From: Paenibacillus sp. SC116
GTDB lineage: Bacteria; Bacillota; Bacilli; Paenibacillales; Paenibacillaceae
Direction: 5' to 3'
Assembly: GCF_024733555.1 (NCBI RefSeq)
Contig: NZ_JANIOF010000007.1
Coordinates: 124,001-188,000 of the forward strand
Length of the DNA: 64,000 nt
Under the pieces are notes generated by a model that did no database searches, was not told the DNA's origin, and was given only the letters and a program-made list of their open reading frames with translations. This document shows positions 46,361-54,331 of this stretch, in pieces (positions within the stretch are counted from its first letter, which is position 1; the number at the start of each line of letters is the position of its first letter). The translations under genes were made by a program, and so were the position numbers.

Positions 46361-47653
46361 TCATCCGGAAACTTCAGGTGCTCCCCCTTTCAACTTTACG
46401 ATATACATCGGCAAATACGCTGCTGCGACCATTAGCAATATTAGCTTGAGAGGGAAGATTAACACAAAGAGTAGAATAACTGCGATTGGCTTCCCTAGCA
46501 CTGCACTGGACAGCGCAGTAGTGACAATGGTAATCGAGGTTACCGGATCGATAGGAAATAATATCGCGATCCCGTATCCGATACTTACCCCTGCGAAAAT
46601 AATCGGAAAGATGTGTCCTCCCCGCCAACCTGAAACTAAACAAAACTCCGTTAAAAATAACTTCACAATACCTACGAGCAGCAATACATAAGCAGACGTA
46701 TGAGCCCATTCAGCAGCTAATGTTGTCAGCTCATGCTCCCCGGAAAATAAGGTAATCGGGAGCAGCGTACCGATTGTCCCGAGCACCAATCCTCCAATAA
46801 CCGCCTTTATTATTTTGTAAGGTTCCAGCAGTTTGAGTATCTTATGGAGAATATGTCCGAACAGCTTGTATAAATTTGCGAGCAATACCCCCAGCAAAAC
46901 TAAAGGGATTACCGCAATCATTTCATTCATCCCTACTGACGCCGCTCCAAAATCAGCGAGAGAAAACTGTCTATTGTCTATTTTAGAGAGCAGCAAAAAT
47001 ACGACAAAACCTGCAATGGTAGTCACCACATAAACAAGGGTCTTCATCCATTTGATGCGTTTAGACATATTTTTATTTTCAAGCAAGGAAGACGCTCCAA
47101 ATAGCGGAGCCCTAAAAATCATGCCCACTGCTGCCTCCACACTATACTCAATAACAAGATCACCATGTTCATTCAATACCGTTCTTTTCTTAACAAATGA
47201 TTTAATGGCATCCCCTGCCCACGTAGCAAGACCTCCCACAATACCAACCAGAGCCGCCTCAGGACCAAGACTGGCTCCAAAAGAAAGAACACATATCGCA
47301 GTTATTACACTTTTATATAAAGAGCTATAGTCGATTCTGTTTGTTGACTTGAATTCAGCAAGTACATCATCCATCGTGCGCGGGTAATTGCCAAAGTATT
47401 TTTGACACAAACCAACCAAAATACCTCCGACTAGACAGACGAGTACAGTCCAAAATTTCATATTCATCATATTCGGTATATCAGTCCAAATAAGATGAGT
47501 GGTAAACGAAACGACAGCTAAAAAGCACCATGTCAGTAGTCCTGTAATCCCGCCAATAATTATGCTGTATAATAATAAGTTGCCTACGCCCAATAATTTC
47601 ATTGTCTTGTATGTTCCCACTTTCCTTCGGTGTTCGGCTTGAGCATAAAACAT
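46361..47653 (-). CDS. ClC-family chloride channel/transporter
   Basis: The 430-residue membrane protein has about ten hydrophobic segments of the ClC fold. Ion-path motifs are FGASLGPEAALVGIVGG, the gating-glutamate loop and GWRGGHIFPIIFAGVS. There is no C-terminal CBS pair. It moves chloride, perhaps exchanging it for protons. The start at 47653 has only a weak ribosome site; an ATG at 47602 (MKLLGVGNLLLY) near AAGG and GGGA is a good alternative, so the first 17 residues are uncertain. It follows nucleoside hydrolase and a small frame on the same strand. Confidence 0.83.
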   Translation of the reverse strand: MFYAQAEHRRKVGTYKTMKLLGVGNLLLYSIIIGGITGLLTWCFLAVVSFTTHLIWTDIPNMMNMKFWTVLVCLVGGILVGLCQKYFGNYPRTMDDVLAEFKSTNRIDYSSLYKSVITAICVLSFGASLGPEAALVGIVGGLATWAGDAIKSFVKKRTVLNEHGDLVIEYSVEAAVGMIFRAPLFGASSLLENKNMSKRIKWMKTLVYVVTTIAGFVVFLLLSKIDNRQFSLADFGAASVGMNEMIAVIPLVLLGVLLANLYKLFGHILHKILKLLEPYKIIKAVIGGLVLGTIGTLLPITLFSGEHELTTLAAEWAHTSAYVLLLVGIVKLFLTEFCLVSGWRGGHIFPIIFAGVSIGYGIAILFPIDPVTSITIVTTALSSAVLGKPIAVILLFVLIFPLKLILLMVAAAYLPMYIVKLKGGAPEVSG

Positions 47654-47676
47654 TCCGTCTCATTATTATTCATTAT

Positions 47677-47793
47677 TCATGCTGGCAATATTCGCATTTC
47701 ATGGATGACTTCCTTAGGTAACGCTAGCTTCATTTTAATGCTTCCACTAAATAGGATTTTTAGTGCGTAAGCATCTCGTTCAAGTGGATGCAT
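47677..47793 (-). CDS. Possible 38-residue protein or remnant
   Basis: An ATG-to-TGA frame encodes MHPLERDAYALKILFSGSIK followed by MKLALPKEVIHEMRILPA. The composition is protein-like, but no ribosome site precedes it. It starts 17 bases after the nucleoside hydrolase stop. Inverted arms ATGC-TCCACT/AGTGGA-GCAT overlap it, so an RNA hairpin may explain the region better. It may be a C-terminal remnant. Confidence is low. Confidence 0.25.
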   Translation of the reverse strand: MHPLERDAYALKILFSGSIKMKLALPKEVIHEMRILPA

Positions 47794-47809
47794 CGTTTTT
47801 TTCTGTTAT

Positions 47810-48763
47810 TTAGAAAACACGTCCCCCTACTTTTTTCGCAAGTTCTGTAATGTAATCAAAAAATGCCTCACGATCCACATCATAAATGACCTGTACTGGG
47901 CGACCTACATCGGTTGCAACCGTCCGGCCTTGACTTGCACCATCAGTAATAACAATGCTGTTTACCGTTTGCACCTTTACCAAATCGTTTTTGCCGATAA
48001 ATGCTGCCGTTAGAACATCCCACAAGTAATACGTCGAATTCGTTTCAAAGTGAACAAGCGGCGGAACGATCGCATAGCTTTGTCCAAGGAAATCTAAACC
48101 GATATGCTTACGTTCCTTCGCCCAACGCTGACGAATATGTAAAGTGAGCGGCACTTGAATTGTGCTTTCTAATGCGACAAGATCAATTTGGATGCCGCTC
48201 GCCCACACACGTGCAGCAGCTTCAGGGTCCCAAAATACATTCCATTCTGCTGTTCCATCATGCTCAGGTTCTTGTACATTGCCTTCTTCACGGAACGTTC
48301 CACCCATCCACACAAGGCGCTCTATTTTTTCTTCAATCGTAGAATCGATATCCAAAGCACGAGCGAGGTCAGTCAACGGACCCGTAAATAACAAGGTCGT
48401 CTTTCCTTCCGCAGCACGCAGCGTATCGATAAGATGCAGATGTGCTGGCTTGTCAGCCACTGGAGTTATGACTTTGCCAGACTCATTCAGCAGCGGAAGT
48501 GCCTCAACATAGAATGCATGCATGCGCCATTCCTTTGGAAAAGGATTTTTTCCTCGGGAATTAGACGCTGCAACTTCCAATCTTCTGCCGCTGCCAAAGC
48601 GATCGATAATTTTACGGCTTGCCAACATAGCTGGTTCTAAGTAGCTATCCGCAGGAATAACCGAAACCCCTGTCAAATTTACATTGTCCATTTGCAGCAG
48701 CAAAAACAATGAAGTTAAATCATCAACGCTGCCGTCATGGTTAAAGTAAATGTTTTTCTTCAT
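47810..48763 (-). CDS. Inosine/uridine-preferring-type nucleoside hydrolase
   Basis: The 317-residue enzyme cleaves the N-glycosidic bond of ribonucleosides, releasing base and ribose. Family features are the N-terminal calcium loop, here FNHDGSVDDLTSLFLLL (the family norm DxDxxxDD has N/H at the first position), plus TLLFTGPLTDLARAL, RLVWMGGTF, EWNVFWDPEAAARVW and the late YYLWDVLTAAF. The ATG at 48763 has GGAG six bases upstream; the open frame begins six codons earlier without a better site. Cytoplasmic purine or pyrimidine salvage is expected. Confidence 0.88.
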   Translation of the reverse strand: MKKNIYFNHDGSVDDLTSLFLLLQMDNVNLTGVSVIPADSYLEPAMLASRKIIDRFGSGRRLEVAASNSRGKNPFPKEWRMHAFYVEALPLLNESGKVITPVADKPAHLHLIDTLRAAEGKTTLLFTGPLTDLARALDIDSTIEEKIERLVWMGGTFREEGNVQEPEHDGTAEWNVFWDPEAAARVWASGIQIDLVALESTIQVPLTLHIRQRWAKERKHIGLDFLGQSYAIVPPLVHFETNSTYYLWDVLTAAFIGKNDLVKVQTVNSIVITDGASQGRTVATDVGRPVQVIYDVDREAFFDYITELAKKVGGRVF

Positions 48764-48829
48764 CCCTGTCTCCATTCCCACACATCAACACTTTGTTTGT
48801 TATAGTTGAGATGTCTGTATCGATGTATA

Positions 48830-49028
48830 CCCAAACCTATTATAGATATACTCGTTGTCGCCAACGATATCACCGAAATTGATAAATCGAATGAACAAAT
48901 GACTAAGGCGGGCTATCGCATGCCTATCAAGCTGGAAAAGAAACCTTTGTAATGAGATTATGGAGAAAGCAATGAAATGGGCTAAAGCATGCGGCTGCAC
49001 TTTTAAGTCAGAACCAGAGCTTCATTAG
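48830..49028 (+). pseudogene. GrpB-family gene remnant (deleted, frameshifted)
   Basis: The plus strand reads PKPIIDILVVANDITEIDKS then NEQMTKAGYRMP, matching the PIIDIL core of GrpB-family nucleotidyltransferase-like proteins. Then sequence matching the far C-terminus follows: AYQAGKETFV, a one-base shift, and EIMEKAMKWAKACG before a stop. The intervening 70 or so residues and the N-terminus are missing. It has no start or ribosome site. A decayed gene is the clear reading; the family name rests on my memory of GrpB. Confidence 0.7.
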
Positions 49029-49401
49029 TGAAGTTTAGATTAGTGACAATTATGCAGGTATTTAAGCTGAAAATAAGCTTATTGGGGAGATTAACGTCAA
49101 AAATACATTTATTTTTGTTTCTTTGCCCCTTTCAGTGCCTAATCGAGGAAAATAACTGTATTTTTGTCCATATCTAAAGCAAAATGGCGCATTCTACTTA
49201 AAATAGATGCACTTTTGTCCATAACATCCACCTTGGCACGACTAAAACACTCAGCTGCCCATAGGACAAATCCAAGCTATTTCGCGTCTACATTAAAATG
49301 AGAGGATTGGCCTACCTTTAACATTTGGAAAGAACTCTAGTTTAAGCTTCTTGTCTCTCTTCATGCATTAGCAGAGGCTTTTTCCTTTTCTGAAAATAAA
49401 G

Positions 49402-49433
49402 AACCGGACCCTCCATTTTGAAAGAGTCCGGTT
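49402..49433 (-). terminator. Terminator after cupin gene
   Basis: AACCGGAC (49402-49409) pairs with GTCCGGTT (49426-49433); on the minus strand TCTTTATTTTC follows. It lies 60 bases past the cupin stop. Confidence 0.85.
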
Positions 49434-49492
49434 AATTTCACTTCCACCCATCGACTGAACTTTTCTTAATTATAGTAGCAAATAGTAGCCGT

Positions 49493-50050
49493 TTACTCAG
49501 AAGCCATCGCAATCGCCTTTGTTTCTTGAATCGTGCCAAATGGATGCTCTGGCGGGGCATAAATGGTGTAAACTTTGAGTGGTTTTCTACCTGTATTGAT
49601 TATATTATGCCATGTTCCAGCGGGGACCATGATCGCATAGTCATCGTCGACTCTTTGTTCAATCGTTAAGTTATCTTTTCTATCTCCCATCCGTACAAGC
49701 CCTTCGCCTTCTTCAATCCGTATGAATTGATCTGTTCCGGGATGGACTTCTAAACCGATATCATCCCCAACATTAATGCTCATCAAAGCGACTTGTAAAT
49801 GCTTACCCGTCCATAAAACAGTGCGGTAATTACGATTTTGCTCAGAAGCTTGATCGATATTCACGACAAATGGATTTGGACCATAATCCTTCAACTGAAT
49901 TAGTCTATCATTATCATACTGGTGGTTGTTCCAGTTATATTGATGCGGATACCAATTATAAATGGAATGATGGTTACTCCCGTTGTTAGCCATGGCTTGG
50001 CTGTGCCATTGATAGCTGTTGCATGACTTACAGTACAAATTCATACTCAT
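49493..50050 (-). CDS. Cupin-domain protein with His/Asn-rich N-terminus
   Basis: The 185-residue protein has an N-terminal CKSCNSY (CxxC) followed by a His/Asn/Tyr/Trp-rich stretch (HHSIYNWYPHQYNWNNHQYD). A single cupin barrel follows, with metal-ligand signatures GLEVHPGTDQFIRIEEGEGL and the later PAGTWHNIINTGRKPLKVYT. This cupin type appears in Bacillota, sometimes linked to spore coats, but the enzymatic role is unknown. AGAGG lies nine bases before ATG 50050; an ATG two codons earlier is possible. Confidence 0.83.
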   Translation of the reverse strand: MSMNLYCKSCNSYQWHSQAMANNGSNHHSIYNWYPHQYNWNNHQYDNDRLIQLKDYGPNPFVVNIDQASEQNRNYRTVLWTGKHLQVALMSINVGDDIGLEVHPGTDQFIRIEEGEGLVRMGDRKDNLTIEQRVDDDYAIMVPAGTWHNIINTGRKPLKVYTIYAPPEHPFGTIQETKAIAMASE

Positions 50051-50155
50051 GTGCATGTTCCTCTCATGAATGAATCGTTTATACCGTTATCCTATGCATC
50101 CGCCTATGTAAAGGTAACATTGGGCACCTAAAATTCCCCGTACTTGCTTATACCT

Positions 50156-50782
50156 TTATTGAATGGAATCCATCAACTCATAATAATATTGAGATTCACG
50201 AGTCTTATTAAGGCTATACCAAGCTTGTAACGTTTTTTGGGAAAACACACCTAGCGCTTTCAAGACATGTACGGAAAATTCTAATGGAGCTACTCCAGAT
50301 GCCGTAATCAACTTCCCATCCGTTACAGCAGACCCTAACTTGTAATACGCTTCGCCTGTGTAAGTAGGACAGACCATTTTAAGGTATTCCAGATCATTGC
50401 TTGTATGCCAACGTGAATCCAGTAATCCCATCTGGGCAAGTCCCATTGTAGCGCCACAAATCGCAGCAACTACTATGTCTTCCTTTAAACAACGCTCAGC
50501 GATTTTTAAAATAGGTTGGTGAATGGCTTCTGTCCACGTGTCCCCACCAGGTAAAATCAATGCATCAATGCTATCTATGCTGCACTCAGCCAGTGTCATG
50601 TCAGGTAGTATCTTCACTCCACCCATTGTAGTTACAGGATTCTTGTCAATTCCAACGGTAACTATTTTCGATGGGGACAGCCCCTTTTTAAAATACCTTC
50701 CCGAATTTAGCTCAGCAGTTACGTAACCAATTTCCCAGTCTGCCATTGTGTCAAACACATAAAGATATACTGTATGATTCAT
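50156..50782 (-). CDS. DJ-1/PfpI-family protein
   Basis: The 208-residue protein has the class I glutamine-amidotransferase-like DJ-1/PfpI fold. The nucleophile elbow AAICGATMGLAQMGLLD carries the reactive Cys. Other marks are VYLYVFDTMADWEIGYVTAE, DALILPGGDTW and LITASGVAPLEFSVHVLKAL. Members include glyoxalases, chaperones and proteases, so activity is open. AAGGGGG lies nine bases before ATG 50782. It follows the WYL regulator gene after a perfect terminator. Confidence 0.88.
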   Translation of the reverse strand: MNHTVYLYVFDTMADWEIGYVTAELNSGRYFKKGLSPSKIVTVGIDKNPVTTMGGVKILPDMTLAECSIDSIDALILPGGDTWTEAIHQPILKIAERCLKEDIVVAAICGATMGLAQMGLLDSRWHTSNDLEYLKMVCPTYTGEAYYKLGSAVTDGKLITASGVAPLEFSVHVLKALGVFSQKTLQAWYSLNKTRESQYYYELMDSIQ

Positions 50783-50861
50783 TTTCAAATCCCCCTTATT
50801 TTCACATCCATTAAGTGATACTAACCATTCATCGGTAATTAATGAGTTATTTATCTTCATA

Positions 50862-50902
50862 ATAAAATAGCTTCACTGACATCTGCTGTCAGTGAAGCTA
50901 TT
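50862..50902 (-). terminator. Perfect terminator after WYL regulator
   Basis: AATAGCTTCACTGACA (50866-50881) pairs perfectly with TGTCAGTGAAGCTATT (50887-50902) around a five-base loop, overlapping the regulator stop codon; TTTATTATG follows on the minus strand. Confidence 0.9.
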
Positions 50903-51866
50903 AATGTTGATAATGTTCTATTAATTCCGATGCAATAGCAATAAGTCGATCCTTCATACTCAGAGGTTCGATTACTTGAATGGATTTCCCATAGGAGAAA
51001 AGTAAATAAGGTACATGAGTATGAATAGCTTCTTCCTCAAGTAAAAAGATTGCTTGATCCGCTGTACGCTCTATCAGATAATGCCCCAAATACCAATGCA
51101 GGCTTAATTCATCCAATGCCTCTGGCCTGCCTTCGATACATAAAGAAATTAACCCGTTCTTGCCCGTTAAATCAGGCAGTAGATTTTGCATGAAAAATTC
51201 ACGGGCAGAAAAGGTGTCAGGGCGCTTAAATAGGTGTTGAGTATGTTTAATTTGTAGAATTCGATCTACTCGAAAGCTTCGTATCTCATTTCTAAGGTGG
51301 CAAAAGGAAACCGTATACCATTTATTATTCCAGTAAACCATTCCATAAGGATCTACCAACCTGTTCTTGGAATGCTCTTCACGGCCTGTTCGATATTCCA
51401 TTTCTACAGAAAACTCATTTGCTACAGCCCGCTCCAATTCCGCCAATATCGGCTGAACGGTAGGAGAAACTGCCGTACGATTGATAACTTCAAATCCAGT
51501 TAATTGACGACTAAGGTTGCTTTCCTGCTCCTGATTCGAATACATTTTCAATTTTGATGTCGCACTGCCTAATGCCTCACTCAAAGGGTATCCCGCTTCT
51601 TTTGCAAACACAGCAGCATGAAGGAGTGCCTTTTTTTCTTCCATATCAAATAGCAGCGGTGCTCTAATAAAATGATTCAGCAAGCTATACCCGCCATGAT
51701 GACCTGCATCTGATATGATAGGCACTCCACTTGCACACAATGCATCGATATACCGATATACGGTCCGTACATTTATTTCTAACTTCTCGGCTATTTGCTT
51801 AGCAGTCATTTTTCCGCCTGTATTCAACATCCATAGAATGGCCAACATGTTATCGTTTTTTGACAT
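50901..51866 (-). CDS. DeoR-type HTH regulator with WYL domain
   Basis: The 321-residue protein has an N-terminal winged HTH: MLAILWMLNTGGKMTAKQIA with recognition helix EINVRTVYRYIDALCASGVP. A WYL sensor domain follows (VDPYGMVYWNNKWYTVSFCH, RSFRVDRILQI), and a C-terminal WCX domain. This is the YafY/PafBC-like group. ATG at 51866 has GAGG nine bases upstream; an ATG five codons earlier is the alternative. It probably controls the adjacent DJ-1 gene or itself; the ligand is unknown. Confidence 0.9.
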   Translation of the reverse strand: MSKNDNMLAILWMLNTGGKMTAKQIAEKLEINVRTVYRYIDALCASGVPIISDAGHHGGYSLLNHFIRAPLLFDMEEKKALLHAAVFAKEAGYPLSEALGSATSKLKMYSNQEQESNLSRQLTGFEVINRTAVSPTVQPILAELERAVANEFSVEMEYRTGREEHSKNRLVDPYGMVYWNNKWYTVSFCHLRNEIRSFRVDRILQIKHTQHLFKRPDTFSAREFFMQNLLPDLTGKNGLISLCIEGRPEALDELSLHWYLGHYLIERTADQAIFLLEEEAIHTHVPYLLFSYGKSIQVIEPLSMKDRLIAIASELIEHYQH

Positions 51867-51970
51867 ACCATGATTCCTCATCTTTTATTACGTCTCAATA
51901 TTGAAAAATATTGTTCTCAGACTATCTTTCAACTTCCCTTGGCGACATTGTCACATCTCTTATCGTACCA

Positions 51971-53350
51971 TCAATATTTCATTTTTCTAGCCGCGTTTTC
52001 GGCAGCTTCCATAATTACTTCACCCAATGTGGGATGAGGATGAATCGTCATAGCTAAGTCCTCCACGGTAGCCCCCATCTCGATAGCAAGTGCAAGCTCC
52101 GATACAAGTGTTGATGCCTCCACTCCAACGATTTGTGCACCTATCACAATGCCTGAGGTCTGGTCCGCTACAATCTTGACAAATCCCTCGATTTCCTTCA
52201 ACGCCAATGCTCTTCCGTTGATCGCAAAAGAGGCTTTTCCAATAACAATCGGGATGCCATTTTCCTTTGCTTCCGTTTCGCTTAAGCCAACGCTGGCCAG
52301 TTCTGGATGAGAAAAGACGACGAGCGGAATGGCTTTATAATCAACCTCAGAAGTAAGACCTGCAATCGCTTCTGCCGCAATCTTGGCTTCATAGGACGCC
52401 TTATGAGCGAGTGCTGGACCAGCTGTGATATCTCCAATTGCGAATATATGTGAAATAGAAGTTCTGCATTGTCTATCTGTCGTTATGAATCCCTTGCTCG
52501 TTACTGGCAATCCAATGCGCTCTAACCCTAAATTTCCGTCTGTGTTTGGTTTTCTGCCGATCGTAACTAACGCATATTCTGCAGTAACATGATGCTGCTC
52601 CTGATTTTTTAAATAATGTAGGGTAATAGCATCCGCATTCTGTACTGCTTTCTCAACTGTCGCACTGGTTATAAGGTTAATACCATCGGCATTCAACTGT
52701 CGTACAACAGGTGCTGTAAGATCAGTCTCGAATCCCGGAAGAACTTGTGCTCCTCCCTCCAGAATCGTTACCTTTGATCCAAATTTGGCATACATTTGTC
52801 CCAGTTCTACACCAATATATCCGCCACCTATAACGACAATGCTGGTCGGAATTTCAGGGAGTGACAGAGCTTCTGTGGAAGATAAAATACGTCCTCCAAT
52901 TGGAAATGCTTGCAGCTCAATGGGACGAGATCCCGTTGCCAATATGGCTTGTTTAAAAGAAATGGTTTGCTCCTGTCCAGACTGAGTAATAACAGCTGTA
53001 TGTTCATCAACCAAACTAGCCTCACCTTCCAAAATACTAACACCAGCAGTCTGTAATAAATAACGAACTCCGCCAGCCTGCTTATTTACAATTCCCTGCT
53101 TGAAATCCTGAGCTGTTTTAAAAGATGCTGCCGAATCTGCATTATTAAATGATCTGAGCAAATCATAGCGATGCGATTCTGCAATTAATGCTTTGGATGG
53201 AATACAACCAACATGTGTACAGACCCCGCCAAGCTGACTGCGTTCAACAATCGCCGTCTTCATACCAAGCTGTGAAGATCGCAGCGCCGCCACATAACCT
53301 CCCGGACCCGATCCAATAACTAACGTTTCTACGGATTCAAGCTTACTCAT
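51971..53350 (-). CDS. lpdA: Dihydrolipoyl dehydrogenase, orphan copy
   Basis: The 459-residue flavoprotein is an E3-type dihydrolipoamide dehydrogenase that reoxidises lipoyl groups with NAD. It shows the FAD motif VIGSGPGGYVAALRSSQLG, the redox-active pair in GGVCTHVGCIPSKAL, the NAD-binding VVIGGGYIGVELGQ, FAIGDIT, and the C-terminal catalytic HPHPTLGEVIMEAAENA. No E1 or E2 genes are adjacent. It is divergent from a TetR repressor with shared operators, implying inducible expression. The alternative of a lipoamide-dehydrogenase-like reductase for another disulphide cannot be excluded. Confidence 0.92.
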   Translation of the reverse strand: MSKLESVETLVIGSGPGGYVAALRSSQLGMKTAIVERSQLGGVCTHVGCIPSKALIAESHRYDLLRSFNNADSAASFKTAQDFKQGIVNKQAGGVRYLLQTAGVSILEGEASLVDEHTAVITQSGQEQTISFKQAILATGSRPIELQAFPIGGRILSSTEALSLPEIPTSIVVIGGGYIGVELGQMYAKFGSKVTILEGGAQVLPGFETDLTAPVVRQLNADGINLITSATVEKAVQNADAITLHYLKNQEQHHVTAEYALVTIGRKPNTDGNLGLERIGLPVTSKGFITTDRQCRTSISHIFAIGDITAGPALAHKASYEAKIAAEAIAGLTSEVDYKAIPLVVFSHPELASVGLSETEAKENGIPIVIGKASFAINGRALALKEIEGFVKIVADQTSGIVIGAQIVGVEASTLVSELALAIEMGATVEDLAMTIHPHPTLGEVIMEAAENAARKMKY

Positions 53351-53383
53351 ATTTTGATACCTCCAGTTGAAGTTACTTTAAAA

Positions 53384-53430
53384 TATGATGATCATAATAT
53401 ATTATAGTCGTCATATTTTAAAAACGTCAA
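53384..53430 (-). promoter_or_regulatory. lpdA promoter with two TetR operator copies
   Basis: On the minus strand TTGACG (53425-53430) and TATAAT (53401-53406) are 18 bases apart. TATGATGATCATAATAT (53384-53400) and a looser inverted copy (53399-53415) overlap the -10 and the transcript start. The same 17-mer recurs in the facing promoter, so the TetR protein should control both. Confidence 0.8.
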
Positions 53431-53477
53431 CATCCGTGTTTAGCCTTTCTTAAGCTAACAGCTACCAATTTACTAAA

Positions 53478-53508
53478 TTGACACACTTTATTATGATGAT
53501 TATAATAT
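53478..53508 (+). promoter_or_regulatory. tetR promoter with operator copy
   Basis: TTGACA (53478-53483) and TATAAT (53501-53506) are exactly 17 bases apart, a full consensus. The operator TATGATGATTATAATAT (53492-53508) lies over the spacer and -10, one base different from the copy at 53384. Binding there would block RNA polymerase, so autorepression is expected. Confidence 0.85.
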
Positions 53509-53536
53509 TTTAAAAATAGAATGATAAAGCTGTGGA

Positions 53537-54112
53537 GTGATTACAATACCGTATCCCAAAGGGCATAAGATAAAAGTGCGTAATATGATCGTCGAAAGTG
53601 CTGCCAAAGCTTTTCGTACCAATGGTATCCACGCTGTAAGTGTTCCGTTCATTATGAAAGGAGCCGGATTGACTCATGGAGGGTTTTATTCACACTTTGA
53701 CAACAAAGAACAGTTGGTCGCCGAAGCCTGCCGACATGCCATCAGCGATACCATCGCATTACTGCAACAAGCTGCTGACCAGGAGAAGCAGAGCTCCAAG
53801 ATCAATACAGTCATTGATTATTACTTAAGTTCGTATCACCGCGACAACACAGAAATGGGCTGCATTATTCCTGCCCTTTCTGGCGAGATATCCCGCTCTT
53901 CTGAAGAAGTTCGGCAAGTATTCACCCATGAACTGGAGCGGATGATTGCCTTTATCTCTGATCTGGCGGAAATTGATACATCTAAAGGCAGCTCACTCAT
54001 CGGTTCTATGGTAGGCTCCCTTGTTCTTGCACGGTCTGTTAATAATACTGTACTGAGCGACAACATTCTCTCGGCAGGTAAGCAGTATGCTAAAGAACTA
54101 GTTGTGATTTAG
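53537..54112 (+). CDS. TetR-family repressor of lpdA
   Basis: The 191-residue protein has an N-terminal TetR HTH: KVRNMIVESAAKAFRTNGIH, FIMKGAGLTHGGFYSHFDNK and EQLVAEACRHA. The GLTHGGFYSHFxNKEQL wording marks the subfamily that often senses quinones or unsaturated acids beside reductase genes. The C-terminal ligand domain follows (YYLSSYHRDNTEMGCIIPAL, where Cys is conserved). GTG at 53537 is used, with GGA just upstream; an ATG at 53585 would cut the HTH. It is divergent from lpdA, whose promoter shares its operators. Confidence 0.88.
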   Translation: MITIPYPKGHKIKVRNMIVESAAKAFRTNGIHAVSVPFIMKGAGLTHGGFYSHFDNKEQLVAEACRHAISDTIALLQQAADQEKQSSKINTVIDYYLSSYHRDNTEMGCIIPALSGEISRSSEEVRQVFTHELERMIAFISDLAEIDTSKGSSLIGSMVGSLVLARSVNNTVLSDNILSAGKQYAKELVVI

Positions 54113-54193
54113 CATAGACGATAGAATTTTAATCCTTAGTACGATTTACAACTTTGCAGATCGCGTAATCCATCATATTCAGCCTGCAAAGAC

Positions 54194-54224
54194 AAAAAAC
54201 ACGCCAACAGATGGCGTGTTTTTT
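54194..54224 (+). terminator. Bidirectional terminator after tetR
   Basis: AAAAAACACGCC (54194-54205) pairs perfectly with GGCGTGTTTTTT (54213-54224) around a seven-base loop, with T runs on both strands. Confidence 0.92.
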
Positions 54225-54238
54225 GTGTATTTGACGAG

Positions 54239-54289
54239 TTCAAAGGGGGATCGGCCCCCTTTGAAGTCTCCCAACTGAGCTGCTATTCG
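54239..54289 (-). other. Possible tRNA 5'-fragment and strong hairpin
   Basis: On the minus strand AGCTCAGTTGGGAG (about 54269-54282) matches the conserved D-arm consensus of tRNA genes. It is followed by a perfect stem, TTCAAAGGGGG/CCCCCTTTGAA (54239-54265). No anticodon or T arm follows, so this is at most a truncated relic. A chance match cannot be excluded. Confidence 0.35.
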
Positions 54290-54331
54290 TTCATACTTCT
54301 ATTGAATCATTTCTTGTAGCTACCAACGAGA

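Larger units (their letters stand above)
48764..49492. other. 729-base region with gene relic and repeats
   Basis: Apart from the GrpB relic (48830-49028) the region holds T-rich short repeats at 49060-49290. TGTATTTTTGTCCA and TGCACTTTTGTCCA are near-copies, with a third looser one (ACATTTATTTTTGT). Nothing codes here. A terminator for the cupin gene closes it. Confidence 0.55.

Noticed and set aside
47654-47809. Fluoride riboswitch before the ClC gene
   Set aside because: The conserved crcB-motif segments were not found; only simple inverted arms are present.
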